This document shows, in pieces, positions 53,885-62,837 of a stretch of 64,000 nucleotides of DNA. Position 1 is the first letter of the stretch. Every line of letters starts with the position of its first letter. Source of the stretch: Accumulibacter sp. Lineage in GTDB: Bacteria > Pseudomonadota > Gammaproteobacteria > Burkholderiales > Rhodocyclaceae. The stretch covers positions 1 to 64,000 of the forward strand of contig JAIFKU010000088.1 in assembly GCA_020049495.1 (NCBI GenBank), written 5' to 3'. The notes beneath the pieces are model-generated. The model searched no databases. It was not told the DNA's origin and saw only the letters and a list, made by a program, of their open reading frames with translations. The position numbers and the translations under genes are program-made.

Positions 53885-56107
53885 TCACCAAATGCCCGGA
53901 GACACATCCTGCATCGCTTGTTTTTGCCGGGGAATCAAAATGGAATCCGGTTTGACACGAGCCGTGAGCGCGGCACTGGTTTTTAGCAACTCTATTGCAT
54001 CGCCGATGATATTGACGGCTTCATCCAGAAAGATGTCTTTGGCTTTCCTGCGCGATTTTTCGGCGGCCAGTTCACTATTCAGATTGCGTTCGGCCGCCTG
54101 CAGACCATCGTCCATGAGCGCGGGTTTTATTGCCGATCCGGTCTCTTGGGTGAGGTTAGTTTCATCGGCACTTTTCCCTTCTTTCCTCAGTACTTCACGG
54201 GAGACCTGCCGGGCCTCCTGAATCTGACGCTCCTTCTGTCGTTCGGCTGCGTTCAGCGAAACCTGGTTTTTCCTGCGTTGCAGTTTCAATTCGGCGAGAT
54301 CTTCCTGGAGAAACTGGAAATCCCTGTCCTTCTTCACGCGCTCCTCATGGCGGACCAGCAGCGTCGGCAGTAGATGTTTCAGGTTTGCGCTCGGCGTATA
54401 GCCAGCGGCCTTGATCTGCATCCAGGGGAGTGCATTGTCGTAACTTGATTCGCCAAGATTCTCTTCATCAGGAACCGTGGGGAAAAGGATGTCAGGCCTT
54501 ACGCCGCGCAGTTGTGTCGTTCCGCCATTGATGCGAAAAAACTGGGCAATGGTCATTTTCAGTTCGCCGAATTGTGGTTTGTCGTTTTTGACCAGTTGAT
54601 CGAGATTGATCATGGTTTGTACCGTGCCTTTACCAAAGCTCGGCTCGCCGATCACCAGTCCCCGACCGTAATCCTGAATGGCGGCGGCAAAGATCTCTGA
54701 CGCGGATGCCGAGCCGCGGTTGATCAGGACGCCAAGAGGGCCTGCCCACAGAGCCTTGGTCGTCGAGTCGTTTTCCACCGTGATCTTGCCCCGGGCGTTG
54801 CGTTGCTGAACAACCGGCCCCTTGCCGATAAACAAGCCGGTGAGTTCAATTGCTTCGCTCAATGAACCGCCGCCGTTATTGCGCAAGTCGATCAGTACGC
54901 CGTCGACCTTCTCCTGCTTCAACTCCCCTAGCAGGCGTGCCACATCCCGGGTGGCGCTCTTGAATTCCGGGTCGCCCTTTTGCCTGGCGTCGAAATCCTG
55001 GTAGAACGAGGGAAGCGATATCACGCCGACGTGACGGGTCGCTTTTCCGTCCATGACGGAGAGGACAGATTTCCTGGCTGCCTGCTCTTCGATCGTGATT
55101 TTTTTCCGGATCAGCGAAACCTGTTTAGGTCGGTCATTCGGGCCGGCCTCCGCCGGCAGTACGTCAAGCAGGACGACCGAATCGGACGCACCACGAATCA
55201 GGGTGACCGAGTCGTCCAGACGCCAGCCCAGGATGTCCGTCATGGCGCCGTTTGCCCCCTGGGCAACGCCGAGAATGCGGTCCCCGACTTTCACCTGGCC
55301 CGAAAGGGCCGCGGGACCTCCCGGTATCAGTTCCCGAATCGTGGTGTATTCGTCTTTCTCCATCAGTACCGCGCCTATCCCGACCAGTGAGAGTTTCATC
55401 GCAATGTCGAAATCTTCAGCCGCCCGCACGCCCATGTAATTGGTGTGCGGTTCGATGGCCATGGTATAGGCGTTCATGAAGGCCTGAAAGGCATCTTCAC
55501 TCTTTAACCGGGCATTGCGCTTCAGGGCGTGCTGGTAACGAGCGTCAAGCGTAGCGACGATACTCTTGTCGTCTTTCCCAGAGAGCTTGAGCTGCAGCCA
55601 GTCGTTCTTGACCCGTTTATGCCACAACTCGCGCATTTCGTCATCGGACCTTGCCCAGGCCGCTTTCCTGCGTTCGAACTGATAGCTTTCCTGCTGCTGG
55701 AAATCAAATCCATCCCTGAGCAAGCGGCGGGCATAAGTGAAACGCTCTGACACGCGCTGGGCGTAGAGATTGAAAATGACGAAGGGAGCGCCAAGGTTTT
55801 CTTCAAGAATGGCGTCGTCGAGCTTGCTGCGAAACGCAGTCAATCGGTCGATATCGGACTGAACAAAAAAAAGCTTTTCGGAATCAAGCAGCTTCAGATA
55901 GTTATCGAATATCTTTCCGGACAGGGCGTCGTCGAGAGGTTTCGGCTTGTAGTGGTAGCGGGTCAGTACTTCGGTCGCCAGGAATGCCGCCTGCGCCTGC
56001 TGCTGCTCCGGCCTCAGCTCCGGGGGGCGTGGCATCCCCGAGTCGGGAATCGCGGCCTGCACCGTCGTCGTCAGTGCAAACACGATCCATAGCAGTTTGT
56101 TTTTCAT
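53885..56107 (-). CDS. prc: Carboxy-terminal (tail-specific) protease
   Basis: 740 aa with PDZ region; GVLIDLRNNGGGSLSEAIELTGLFI, LINRGSASASEIFAAAIQDYGRGLVIGEPSFGKGTVQ. Confidence 0.95.
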   Translation of the reverse strand: MKNKLLWIVFALTTTVQAAIPDSGMPRPPELRPEQQQAQAAFLATEVLTRYHYKPKPLDDALSGKIFDNYLKLLDSEKLFFVQSDIDRLTAFRSKLDDAILEENLGAPFVIFNLYAQRVSERFTYARRLLRDGFDFQQQESYQFERRKAAWARSDDEMRELWHKRVKNDWLQLKLSGKDDKSIVATLDARYQHALKRNARLKSEDAFQAFMNAYTMAIEPHTNYMGVRAAEDFDIAMKLSLVGIGAVLMEKDEYTTIRELIPGGPAALSGQVKVGDRILGVAQGANGAMTDILGWRLDDSVTLIRGASDSVVLLDVLPAEAGPNDRPKQVSLIRKKITIEEQAARKSVLSVMDGKATRHVGVISLPSFYQDFDARQKGDPEFKSATRDVARLLGELKQEKVDGVLIDLRNNGGGSLSEAIELTGLFIGKGPVVQQRNARGKITVENDSTTKALWAGPLGVLINRGSASASEIFAAAIQDYGRGLVIGEPSFGKGTVQTMINLDQLVKNDKPQFGELKMTIAQFFRINGGTTQLRGVRPDILFPTVPDEENLGESSYDNALPWMQIKAAGYTPSANLKHLLPTLLVRHEERVKKDRDFQFLQEDLAELKLQRRKNQVSLNAAERQKERQIQEARQVSREVLRKEGKSADETNLTQETGSAIKPALMDDGLQAAERNLNSELAAEKSRRKAKDIFLDEAVNIIGDAIELLKTSAALTARVKPDSILIPRQKQAMQDVSPGIW

Positions 56108-56290
56108 GTGTTTTCCGTCACAAAGCGCTGCAATACTTTGCCGGCAGGGGTAATAGAGCGTTCAGGTATTAGCGCCGACTTGCTTATGACCACGAAGCCT
56201 GGAATTCGTTGCCCCACCATTGGCAAATACCGAATACGCTTGAGCCGATACCGAGTTGGACAAGACAGGCGGGGTGGGGCTTAAGCCGGA

Positions 56291-57127
56291 TTACATGCAC
56301 ATGCGGCGGATTTCATTTTCCCTGATGGCCCGTTCGACCTGTTGCAGAACGGCGTCGACGTCGGCGAGCCGGTCGTCAAGCGCGACCTGTCCGGTCAAGG
56401 CCTGTTCCGGGTGCAGTAGGCCCTTTTCATAGAGGCGCCAGATTTCCTTGCCGAACTGCGTCCCCTGGAGTGCCGGGGCGAAGCTGCTGAAGTAGGCTCT
56501 CAGATTGCTGACATCACGTTCGAGCATTGCGGCCGCATTGCTGTTGCCGGCGGCATCGATGGCCTGCGGCAGGTCGATGATGACCGGCCCGCTTGCGCCG
56601 ACGAGGATGTTGTATTCGGAAAGGTCGCCGTGAATGACGCCGGCGCAGAGCATGCGCACCACCTGATTGACGAGCATGGCGTGATACTCCAGCGCCAGTT
56701 CTTCGGAAAGCTCGACATCGTTGAGGCGCGGTGCCGCATGGCCGTCGGCATCGAGCACCAGATCCATCAGCAGCACCCCATCGAAGCAGAGGTGCGGCTG
56801 CGGCACGCGCACTCCGGCGGCAGACAGGCGATACAGGGCATCGACCTCGGCACTCTGCCAGACCTCCTCCTGCATCTTGCGCCCATAGCGGCTGCCCTTT
56901 TCCATGGCGCGCGCCTGCCGGCTGTTCTTGACCTTGCGCCCTTCCTGATAGGAGGCATTATTGCGGAAGCTGCGCTGGCTGGCTTCCTTATAGACCTTGG
57001 CGCAACAGATGTGTTCGCCACAGCGAACGACATAGACGGTGGCTTCCTTGCCGCTCATCAACTGTCCAACCACTTCGTCAACGAGGCCTTCTGCAACGAG
57101 TCCGGCGAGTCTTTTCGGGGTTTTCAT
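56291..57127 (-). CDS. RIO1-like serine kinase family protein
   Basis: MSGKEATVYVVRCGEHICCAKVYKEA, VIHGDLSEYNILVGASGPVIIDLPQAID. Confidence 0.92.
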   Translation of the reverse strand: MKTPKRLAGLVAEGLVDEVVGQLMSGKEATVYVVRCGEHICCAKVYKEASQRSFRNNASYQEGRKVKNSRQARAMEKGSRYGRKMQEEVWQSAEVDALYRLSAAGVRVPQPHLCFDGVLLMDLVLDADGHAAPRLNDVELSEELALEYHAMLVNQVVRMLCAGVIHGDLSEYNILVGASGPVIIDLPQAIDAAGNSNAAAMLERDVSNLRAYFSSFAPALQGTQFGKEIWRLYEKGLLHPEQALTGQVALDDRLADVDAVLQQVERAIRENEIRRMCM

Positions 57128-57376
57128 CGGGTGCTGGGATTTCGCTTTGTCGTACGTGAAATGCAAAAGTGATCGGCTTCCCTGCGCGAATCTCTGCGCG
57201 CTGGAATGATCGGCTTGTTTGACGAAGGTGAGCAGTTTAACCGGCATGGCGCGGCAACGCCGAAAAATAGCGAGAGCCAGGCGAGGTCGGTGACCCGCCG
57301 GGCAATCTCATTTGACTTCGAAACTCCGGGTCGCCGAAAGTCCAATGGCAGCGTGCCCGTTGATACGCGGAGGTGA

Positions 57377-58036
57377 CTATTGATACAGCCCCGGAAACTG
57401 TTTGCGCAAGTTTTCGAGTTTGGGCATGTCGTGGTAAACGATGTAGGGCTGATCAGGATGCAATGCCAGATAGTTCTGGTGATACGCTTCCGCGGGGTAG
57501 AACTCCTGCAGCGGGACCACCTGTGTCACGATCGGCCGGGGAAAGCTGCGCGCATCGGTAAGCTGCTTGATATAGCCCTGGCTCATCTTCTGTTGCTCGC
57601 TGTCGGTGAAAAAGATTGCCGAGCGATACTGGGTGCCGACATCCGGGCCCTGGCGGTTGAGCTGGGTCGGATCATGCGCCACACTGAAGAAGACCTGCAG
57701 GAGTTGCTGGTAACTGACCTGCGCCGGATTGAATTTGACGCGTACGGCTTCGGCGTGTCCGGTCGTGCCACTGGTGACTTTTTCATATGTAGCGGTGGCT
57801 GCCTTGCCGCCGGCATACCCGGACTCGACCTCGGCGACGCCCTTGACGTGCTTGAACACGGCATCGACGCCCCAGAAACAGCCTCCGGCGAAAACCGCGG
57901 TCTGGGTGCCTGTTCCCGTTGTCGTTGGCTTTCCGGGGGAGGCAGCCCCGGCGTTCAGGCACACAGCGAGTGCAATGGCAGCGAATGCCGCTTGAGTCCT
58001 GCTGATCGAAGCAGCGGAAGTTTTTTGTTCACTCAT
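57377..58036 (-). CDS. msrA: Peptide-methionine (S)-S-oxide reductase with predicted signal peptide
   Basis: AVFAGGCFWGVDAVFKHVKGVAEVESGYAGG; GTTGHAEAVRVKFNP; hydrophobic N-terminus RTQAAFAAIALAVCLNAGAA. Confidence 0.95.
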   Translation of the reverse strand: MSEQKTSAASISRTQAAFAAIALAVCLNAGAASPGKPTTTGTGTQTAVFAGGCFWGVDAVFKHVKGVAEVESGYAGGKAATATYEKVTSGTTGHAEAVRVKFNPAQVSYQQLLQVFFSVAHDPTQLNRQGPDVGTQYRSAIFFTDSEQQKMSQGYIKQLTDARSFPRPIVTQVVPLQEFYPAEAYHQNYLALHPDQPYIVYHDMPKLENLRKQFPGLYQ

Positions 58037-58066
58037 GATGACGGTCTCCTTGTTTGACCATGATGG

Positions 58067-58798
58067 TTAAAAGAGTGTTGTCGCATTGATCCAGGAATCC
58101 GGCAGCAGATCGACCACTCGGGCTTCGACCCACTTGTCGCCGCCAGTCAGTATGGCGATTCCGGTTACGAGGATCACGACGCCAAAGGCCTTCTTGATCG
58201 CGTCGATGCGCGCCAGTACCCAGCCGCGTGCGCGGGAAAACCCGCTGCGCGAAGCATAGGCCACGGCAACCAGTGGAATTGCAGCACCGATGCCGAACAG
58301 TCCGAGAATCAGCGCGCCGCGCGAGGCGCCGCCTTCGCTGGCCACCAGCGTCAGCGCCGAGGCCAGCAGCGGACCCGAGCAGGGGCTCCAGACCAGCCCG
58401 AGCACGCCGCCGAGCAGAAACGCACCGCCCAGCGAACCGCCATCGAGGCGCGAGGAAGCGGCATTGGCCGACGAGGCAATCGGCAGCATCCATTCGGAAA
58501 AACGCCGGTTGAGCAGCGGAACCAGCATGACCAGGCCAAAAACGATCAGCAGCAGCGCGCCAAATATGCGCACATTGTCCGAATCGATTCCCAGCGCCGG
58601 CCCCAGCGCGCCGATGACCAGACCGATCAGGGCAAACGAAACCGCCATCCCCGAGCCCATGGCCAGCGGCGCCAGACGGTTGCCCTGCACCGCCCCGCCC
58701 AGTACCAGCGGCAGGATCGGGAAAACGCAGGGCGAGAGCGTCGTCAGGCTGCCGGCCGCCAGACTGAGGCCGACATGGCTGAGGGAAAGCGCATCCAC
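58067..58798 (-). CDS. CcdA/DsbD-like membrane thiol-electron carrier
   Basis: Multi-TM with LSPCVFPILPLVLGG and VWSPCSGPLLASAL cysteine motifs. Confidence 0.9.
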   Translation of the reverse strand: MDALSLSHVGLSLAAGSLTTLSPCVFPILPLVLGGAVQGNRLAPLAMGSGMAVSFALIGLVIGALGPALGIDSDNVRIFGALLLIVFGLVMLVPLLNRRFSEWMLPIASSANAASSRLDGGSLGGAFLLGGVLGLVWSPCSGPLLASALTLVASEGGASRGALILGLFGIGAAIPLVAVAYASRSGFSRARGWVLARIDAIKKAFGVVILVTGIAILTGGDKWVEARVVDLLPDSWINATTLF

Positions 58799-58800
58799 GT

Positions 58801-59178
58801 TCAGTTGGCCGAGAGTAATGCGGCGCGCAGTTTGTCGGTGTCCGTATCACCGGCCAGGCGGGCTTTCTCGACGCTGCCGTGATAGGCGATCACGGTTGAT
58901 TGCGTACGTACGCCAAGCTGTTTCTTGAGTTCCTTTTCCTTGTCGTAGTCGACGACCAGCAAGGTGCCGGGAACGCTGGCATCGCCCTTCCATTGTTGGA
59001 ATACTTTTTCCTGCGCTCGGCAGGTCGGGCACCAGTTGGCATGAAAATGCAGCGTGACCGGCTTGCCGGCCTGCTGCTCGGCACTCAGCACCTGCGCCGA
59101 GTAGGGTTTGATGTCGAGCGCGAAGGCGGTGGCGCTGGCGGTCAGTAACAGTGCGGTGGCAATAATTCTGCTGATCAT
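58801..59178 (-). CDS. Periplasmic thioredoxin-like protein
   Basis: Signal peptide MISRIIATALLLTASATAFA; FHANWCPTCRAQEKVFQQW. Confidence 0.9.
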   Translation of the reverse strand: MISRIIATALLLTASATAFALDIKPYSAQVLSAEQQAGKPVTLHFHANWCPTCRAQEKVFQQWKGDASVPGTLLVVDYDKEKELKKQLGVRTQSTVIAYHGSVEKARLAGDTDTDKLRAALLSAN

Positions 59179-59253
59179 GATTTCTCCGGGTGGCTGGTTT
59201 TTCCGTTCCCCCGCATCGGGAAATGGGGGGTGGGCAACACAATGAGTCTGTGA

Positions 59254-59511
59254 TTATTTCTTCATTTCGTCCTTGGCCATGGCGTCCTTCTTCATGCCGC
59301 CCTTGGCCATGGTGTCTTTCTTCATTCCATCCTTGGCCATGCTGTCCTTCTTCATTCCGTCTTTGGACATGTGATCCTTGGTCATGGTTTCCTTTTTCAT
59401 GCCATCCTTGCCCATCCCGTCTTTCTTCATCTCGTCCATGGCGAGAGCGGAACCTCCGGCCAGCAGCAGGGAAAGGGCGAGCAGGCTTGAGGCAAAGGTC
59501 ATTTTGTTCAT
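59254..59511 (-). CDS. Exported methionine-rich repeat peptide (MrpX-like)
   Basis: Signal peptide MNKMTFASSLLALSLLLAGGSALA followed by ~61 aa of KDGMKKDxMAKD repeats containing 13 Met. Confidence 0.85.
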   Translation of the reverse strand: MNKMTFASSLLALSLLLAGGSALAMDEMKKDGMGKDGMKKETMTKDHMSKDGMKKDSMAKDGMKKDTMAKGGMKKDAMAKDEMKK

Positions 59512-59708
59512 GGTGAGCTCCTTTGGTGGTCATTGAATGGCAGAATTGCCTTTATTCAGGGCCGACGAGCGCTTCCGCTCAACGGCCTCCGAACCAGTTG
59601 TACCCCTGGTCTTCCCAGTAGCCCCCGGGGTAGGTATCCTTTCAGTTGGCAGGTCATGTTCCGTGTGCTCTTCAGTGGCGACTGATTTCAGCGCGTTGTA
59701 CTAGGTAG

Positions 59709-59734
59709 TTCGTGCGCAAGCGGCGATCGGTTAC
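59709..59734 (-). promoter_or_regulatory. ECF SigF-type promoter for the Met-rich peptide operon
   Basis: Minus strand GTAACC-GATCGCCGCTTGCGCA (16 nt)-CGAA. Confidence 0.8.
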
Positions 59735-59768
59735 ACGCGCTGGCAAATAAACCTTTTTTCATTTGGCT

Positions 59769-59794
59769 GTAACCAAAGACCTCGATGCAACGAA
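59769..59794 (+). promoter_or_regulatory. ECF SigF-type autoregulatory promoter
   Basis: Plus strand GTAACC-AAAGACCTCGATGCAA (16 nt)-CGAA. Confidence 0.78.
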
Positions 59795-60357
59795 TAACCA
59801 GAGAAGAGGGATGGCGTGCCAAAGAGGATCGCCTTCGCACGTTATTGATCGGCGGGCTCGCCGGCGACAGTCAGGACTATCAGGTCTTCCTCAAGGAATT
59901 GAGCGCGCACCTGAGAGCCTTTCTGCGCAAGCGCCTGGCGGGCTTGCCGGATGAGGTGGAGGATCTTGTGCAGGAATCACTGATTGCGGTTCATAACCAG
60001 CGCCATACCTACGACCCCGGGCAACCGCTGTCGGCATGGGTACAGGCGATTGCCAAATACAAGCTGATCGATCTTCTGCGTCGACGTGCAGCACAGGAGC
60101 TGCTGACCGATCCTTTGGACGATGAGCCCGATTTTTTCTCGACCGCCGACGCCGACGCCGCCGAAGCGCGCCGCGACCTGAACAAGCTGCTTGATGATCT
60201 GCCTGACCAGCACCGTCTTCCGATCATCTACACCCGGCTGGAGGGCTTGTCGGTGCAGGAAGCGGCAAGGATAACGGGCATGTCCGAATCGGCCATCAAG
60301 GTCGGAGTACATCGCGGTCTCAAGGTACTGGCCGCCAGGATACGAGGTAGTACATGA
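59785..60357 (+). CDS. sigF: ECF sigma factor (SigF-like); start codon doubtful
   Basis: [45 protein letters not shown] and [27 protein letters not shown]; the ORF-track ATG lies inside the predicted promoter. Confidence 0.9.
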   Translation: MQRITREEGWRAKEDRLRTLLIGGLAGDSQDYQVFLKELSAHLRAFLRKRLAGLPDEVEDLVQESLIAVHNQRHTYDPGQPLSAWVQAIAKYKLIDLLRRRAAQELLTDPLDDEPDFFSTADADAAEARRDLNKLLDDLPDQHRLPIIYTRLEGLSVQEAARITGMSESAIKVGVHRGLKVLAARIRGST

Positions 60358-60995
60358 AAACAGACGATCTGATCAGCATGCTGGCTACCGGCGCAAGCGC
60401 CGTGCCACCCCATGTGGCCGAGCGGCGCTACGCGACGGCCATCGGCGGCGGCGCGATCGGCGCGCTGGCCCTGGTGCTTTCCCTGCTGCGCATCCGTCCG
60501 GATCTTGCCGAAGCGGCCCTGCTGCCGATGTTCTGGCTAAAAATCGGATTTGTCGCCAGTCTGGTGCTTGTCAGCCTGTTCGCCGCCTTGCGTTTGTCCC
60601 GGCCGGGCGCGCGGCTCGACTGGGTGCCGGCAGTGATTGCTGCCCCGGTGCTGGTGATGTGGTGCATCGCCGCGTATGTCCTGATCCAGGCGGAACCGTC
60701 GCAACGTTCCGGCCTGTTCCTCGGATCAACGTGGAGTATCTGCCCCATCCTGATCGCCCTGATTTCGCTGCCGGTGTTTGTTGCCGTAACGTGGGCGATG
60801 AAAGGACTCGCCCCCACCCGGCCGCGCTTTGCCGGATTCGCTGCCGGGCTGCTTTCCGGAGCGACCGCCGCACTGGTGTACTGCCTGCACTGCCCGGAAC
60901 TGGACGCGCCATTCATCGGTTTCTGGTACGTGCTCGGCATGTTGATCCCGGCGGGCGCCGGTGCTCTCCTCGGGCGTACGCTCCTGCGCTGGTAA
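60354..60995 (+). CDS. nrsF: DUF1109/NrsF-family membrane anti-sigma factor
   Basis: Six-TM-like protein overlapping the sigma gene by 4 nt; cysteines in WSICPI and [32 protein letters not shown]. Confidence 0.88.
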   Translation: MKTDDLISMLATGASAVPPHVAERRYATAIGGGAIGALALVLSLLRIRPDLAEAALLPMFWLKIGFVASLVLVSLFAALRLSRPGARLDWVPAVIAAPVLVMWCIAAYVLIQAEPSQRSGLFLGSTWSICPILIALISLPVFVAVTWAMKGLAPTRPRFAGFAAGLLSGATAALVYCLHCPELDAPFIGFWYVLGMLIPAGAGALLGRTLLRW

Positions 60996-61123
60996 CTGGC
61001 GGTGAATCCTTGCCGTGGGCGGAGCAAACCCCTGGCCTGGGCAAAAGCCCTGTAATCCCTATGTTCCTCAGGCTTCTTGCGGGTTAAGATATCGCCTCCA
61101 GTCCATCACCATCGAGACCCGTC

Positions 61124-62782
61124 ATGCCCGTGAAAATCATCCCGTCCACGCCGTCGGCCTATGCCTATCCGCTGCTCATCAAGCAACTGCTGCACACGCC
61201 ATTGGCCATTGCTCCGGACCAGGAGATCACGTATCAGGGAAAACTGCGCTATTCCTACAGAACCCTGCGCCAACGCATCGGGCGGCTGGCCGGCGGGCTG
61301 GCCGGGCTGGGTGTGGAAGCCGGGCAAACCGTAGCCATCATGGACTGGGACAGCCACCGCTATCTGGAATGTTTCTTTGCCGTGCCGATGATGGGCGCCG
61401 TGCTGCAAACGGTCAATGTGCGCCTGAATGCCGAACAGATCCTGTACACCCTCAACCACGCCCGGGCCGATGTGCTGCTGATCAATCGCGATTTCTTCCC
61501 GCTGCTGGCGCCTATCGCCGCACGCCTGGAAAGCGTGAACCGTTTCGTGCTGATCGATGATGAACAAACGCCAATCGACAGCCCGGTCAGCTTTGCCGCC
61601 GAGTACGAAGCCCTGCTCGCCGGCGGCGATGCCAATTTCGAATTCCCGGATTTCGACGAAAACGCCCAAGCGACGGTGTTCTACACCACGGGCACGACGG
61701 GGCTGCCCAAGGGCGTGCATTTCAGCCACCGCCAACTGGTGCTGCACACCCTCGGCGTCGCCACCTGCGTTGGCACTGCCGCCGCCCACGGGCGACTGCA
61801 CCGCGAAGACGTATACATGCCGATCACGCCGATGTTTCACGTGCATGCCTGGGGCTTCCCCTACATCGCCACGCTGCTTGGCCTCAAGCAGGTCTATCCC
61901 GGCCGGTACATGCCGGGCACCCTGCTGCAATTGATCAATGACGAGAAAGTCACCTTCTCGCACTGCGTTCCCTCGATCATGCAGATGCTGCTCAGCCATC
62001 CGGGTTCCGAGAATATCGATCTTGCCGGCTGGAAAGTGCTCATCGGCGGTTCGGCCATGTCGCCGGCGCTGGCCAATGCCTCGCTCAAGCGCGGCATCGA
62101 TGTGCTGACCGGCTACGGGATGTCCGAAACCTGCCCGGTGCTGACCATCGCCCATCTCGATAGCGCGGATCTGCAGAGTTTACCCGAACAGCAGACCACG
62201 TTGCGTTGCAAGACCGGTCTGCCGCTGCCGCTGGTCGACTTGCGCATTGTCACGCCGGAGATGAGCGATGTGGCTCACGACGGCAATGCCACCGGCGAGA
62301 TGGTGGTGCGTGCGCCGTGGCTGACCCAGAGTTACCTGCAGGCGTCGCAGGCTTCCGAGGAGTTGTGGATCGGCGGCTATCTGCACACCCAGGATATCGC
62401 CAACATCGACGCGCGCGGCTATGTAAAAATCACCGACCGGATCAAGGATGTGATCAAGACGGCTGGCGAGTGGACCTCATCGCTGCAGTTGGAAGATGTG
62501 GTCTCCAGGCACGAAGCCGTGCATGAGGTGGCGGTGATCGGCTTGCCCGACGAAAAATGGGGCGAGCGCCCGCTGGCGCTGGTGGTGCTGAAACCGGAAT
62601 TCGAGGGCAAGGTAAGCGAGCATGCGATCCGCAATTTTGCTGCACACCTGGTCGATACAACCGGCATTTCGCGCCACAGCGTCCTGCTGCAGGTGCGTTT
62701 CGTCAAGGCGCTGACCAAGACCAGCGTCGGCAAGATCAACAAGCGTGAAATGCGCGAAACCCTCGGGAAGCCGGCGCTGTGA
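61124..62782 (+). CDS. AMP-dependent acyl-CoA synthetase/ligase
   Basis: ATVFYTTGTTGLPKGVHFSHRQLVLHTL, GYGMSETCPVL, GYVKITDRIKDVIKTAGEWTSSLQLED. Confidence 0.95.
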   Translation: MPVKIIPSTPSAYAYPLLIKQLLHTPLAIAPDQEITYQGKLRYSYRTLRQRIGRLAGGLAGLGVEAGQTVAIMDWDSHRYLECFFAVPMMGAVLQTVNVRLNAEQILYTLNHARADVLLINRDFFPLLAPIAARLESVNRFVLIDDEQTPIDSPVSFAAEYEALLAGGDANFEFPDFDENAQATVFYTTGTTGLPKGVHFSHRQLVLHTLGVATCVGTAAAHGRLHREDVYMPITPMFHVHAWGFPYIATLLGLKQVYPGRYMPGTLLQLINDEKVTFSHCVPSIMQMLLSHPGSENIDLAGWKVLIGGSAMSPALANASLKRGIDVLTGYGMSETCPVLTIAHLDSADLQSLPEQQTTLRCKTGLPLPLVDLRIVTPEMSDVAHDGNATGEMVVRAPWLTQSYLQASQASEELWIGGYLHTQDIANIDARGYVKITDRIKDVIKTAGEWTSSLQLEDVVSRHEAVHEVAVIGLPDEKWGERPLALVVLKPEFEGKVSEHAIRNFAAHLVDTTGISRHSVLLQVRFVKALTKTSVGKINKREMRETLGKPAL

Positions 62783-62837
62783 GCGCCATTCTTCTTCTCC
62801 TGGGAAAACGCTGAAGGCATACGCACAAGGAAGAATC

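Noticed and set aside
59257-59450. CRISPR array from the regular repeats near 59.3-59.45 kb
   Set aside because: Repeats are in-frame, about 30-bp codon repeats without unique spacers, encoding the Met-rich peptide
58847-59533. 228-aa minus-strand ORF overlapping thioredoxin and the Met-rich peptide
   Set aside because: Off-frame reading of the repeats (HDQGSHVQRRNEEGQHGQG); the Met-rich frame has signal peptide and fits the operon
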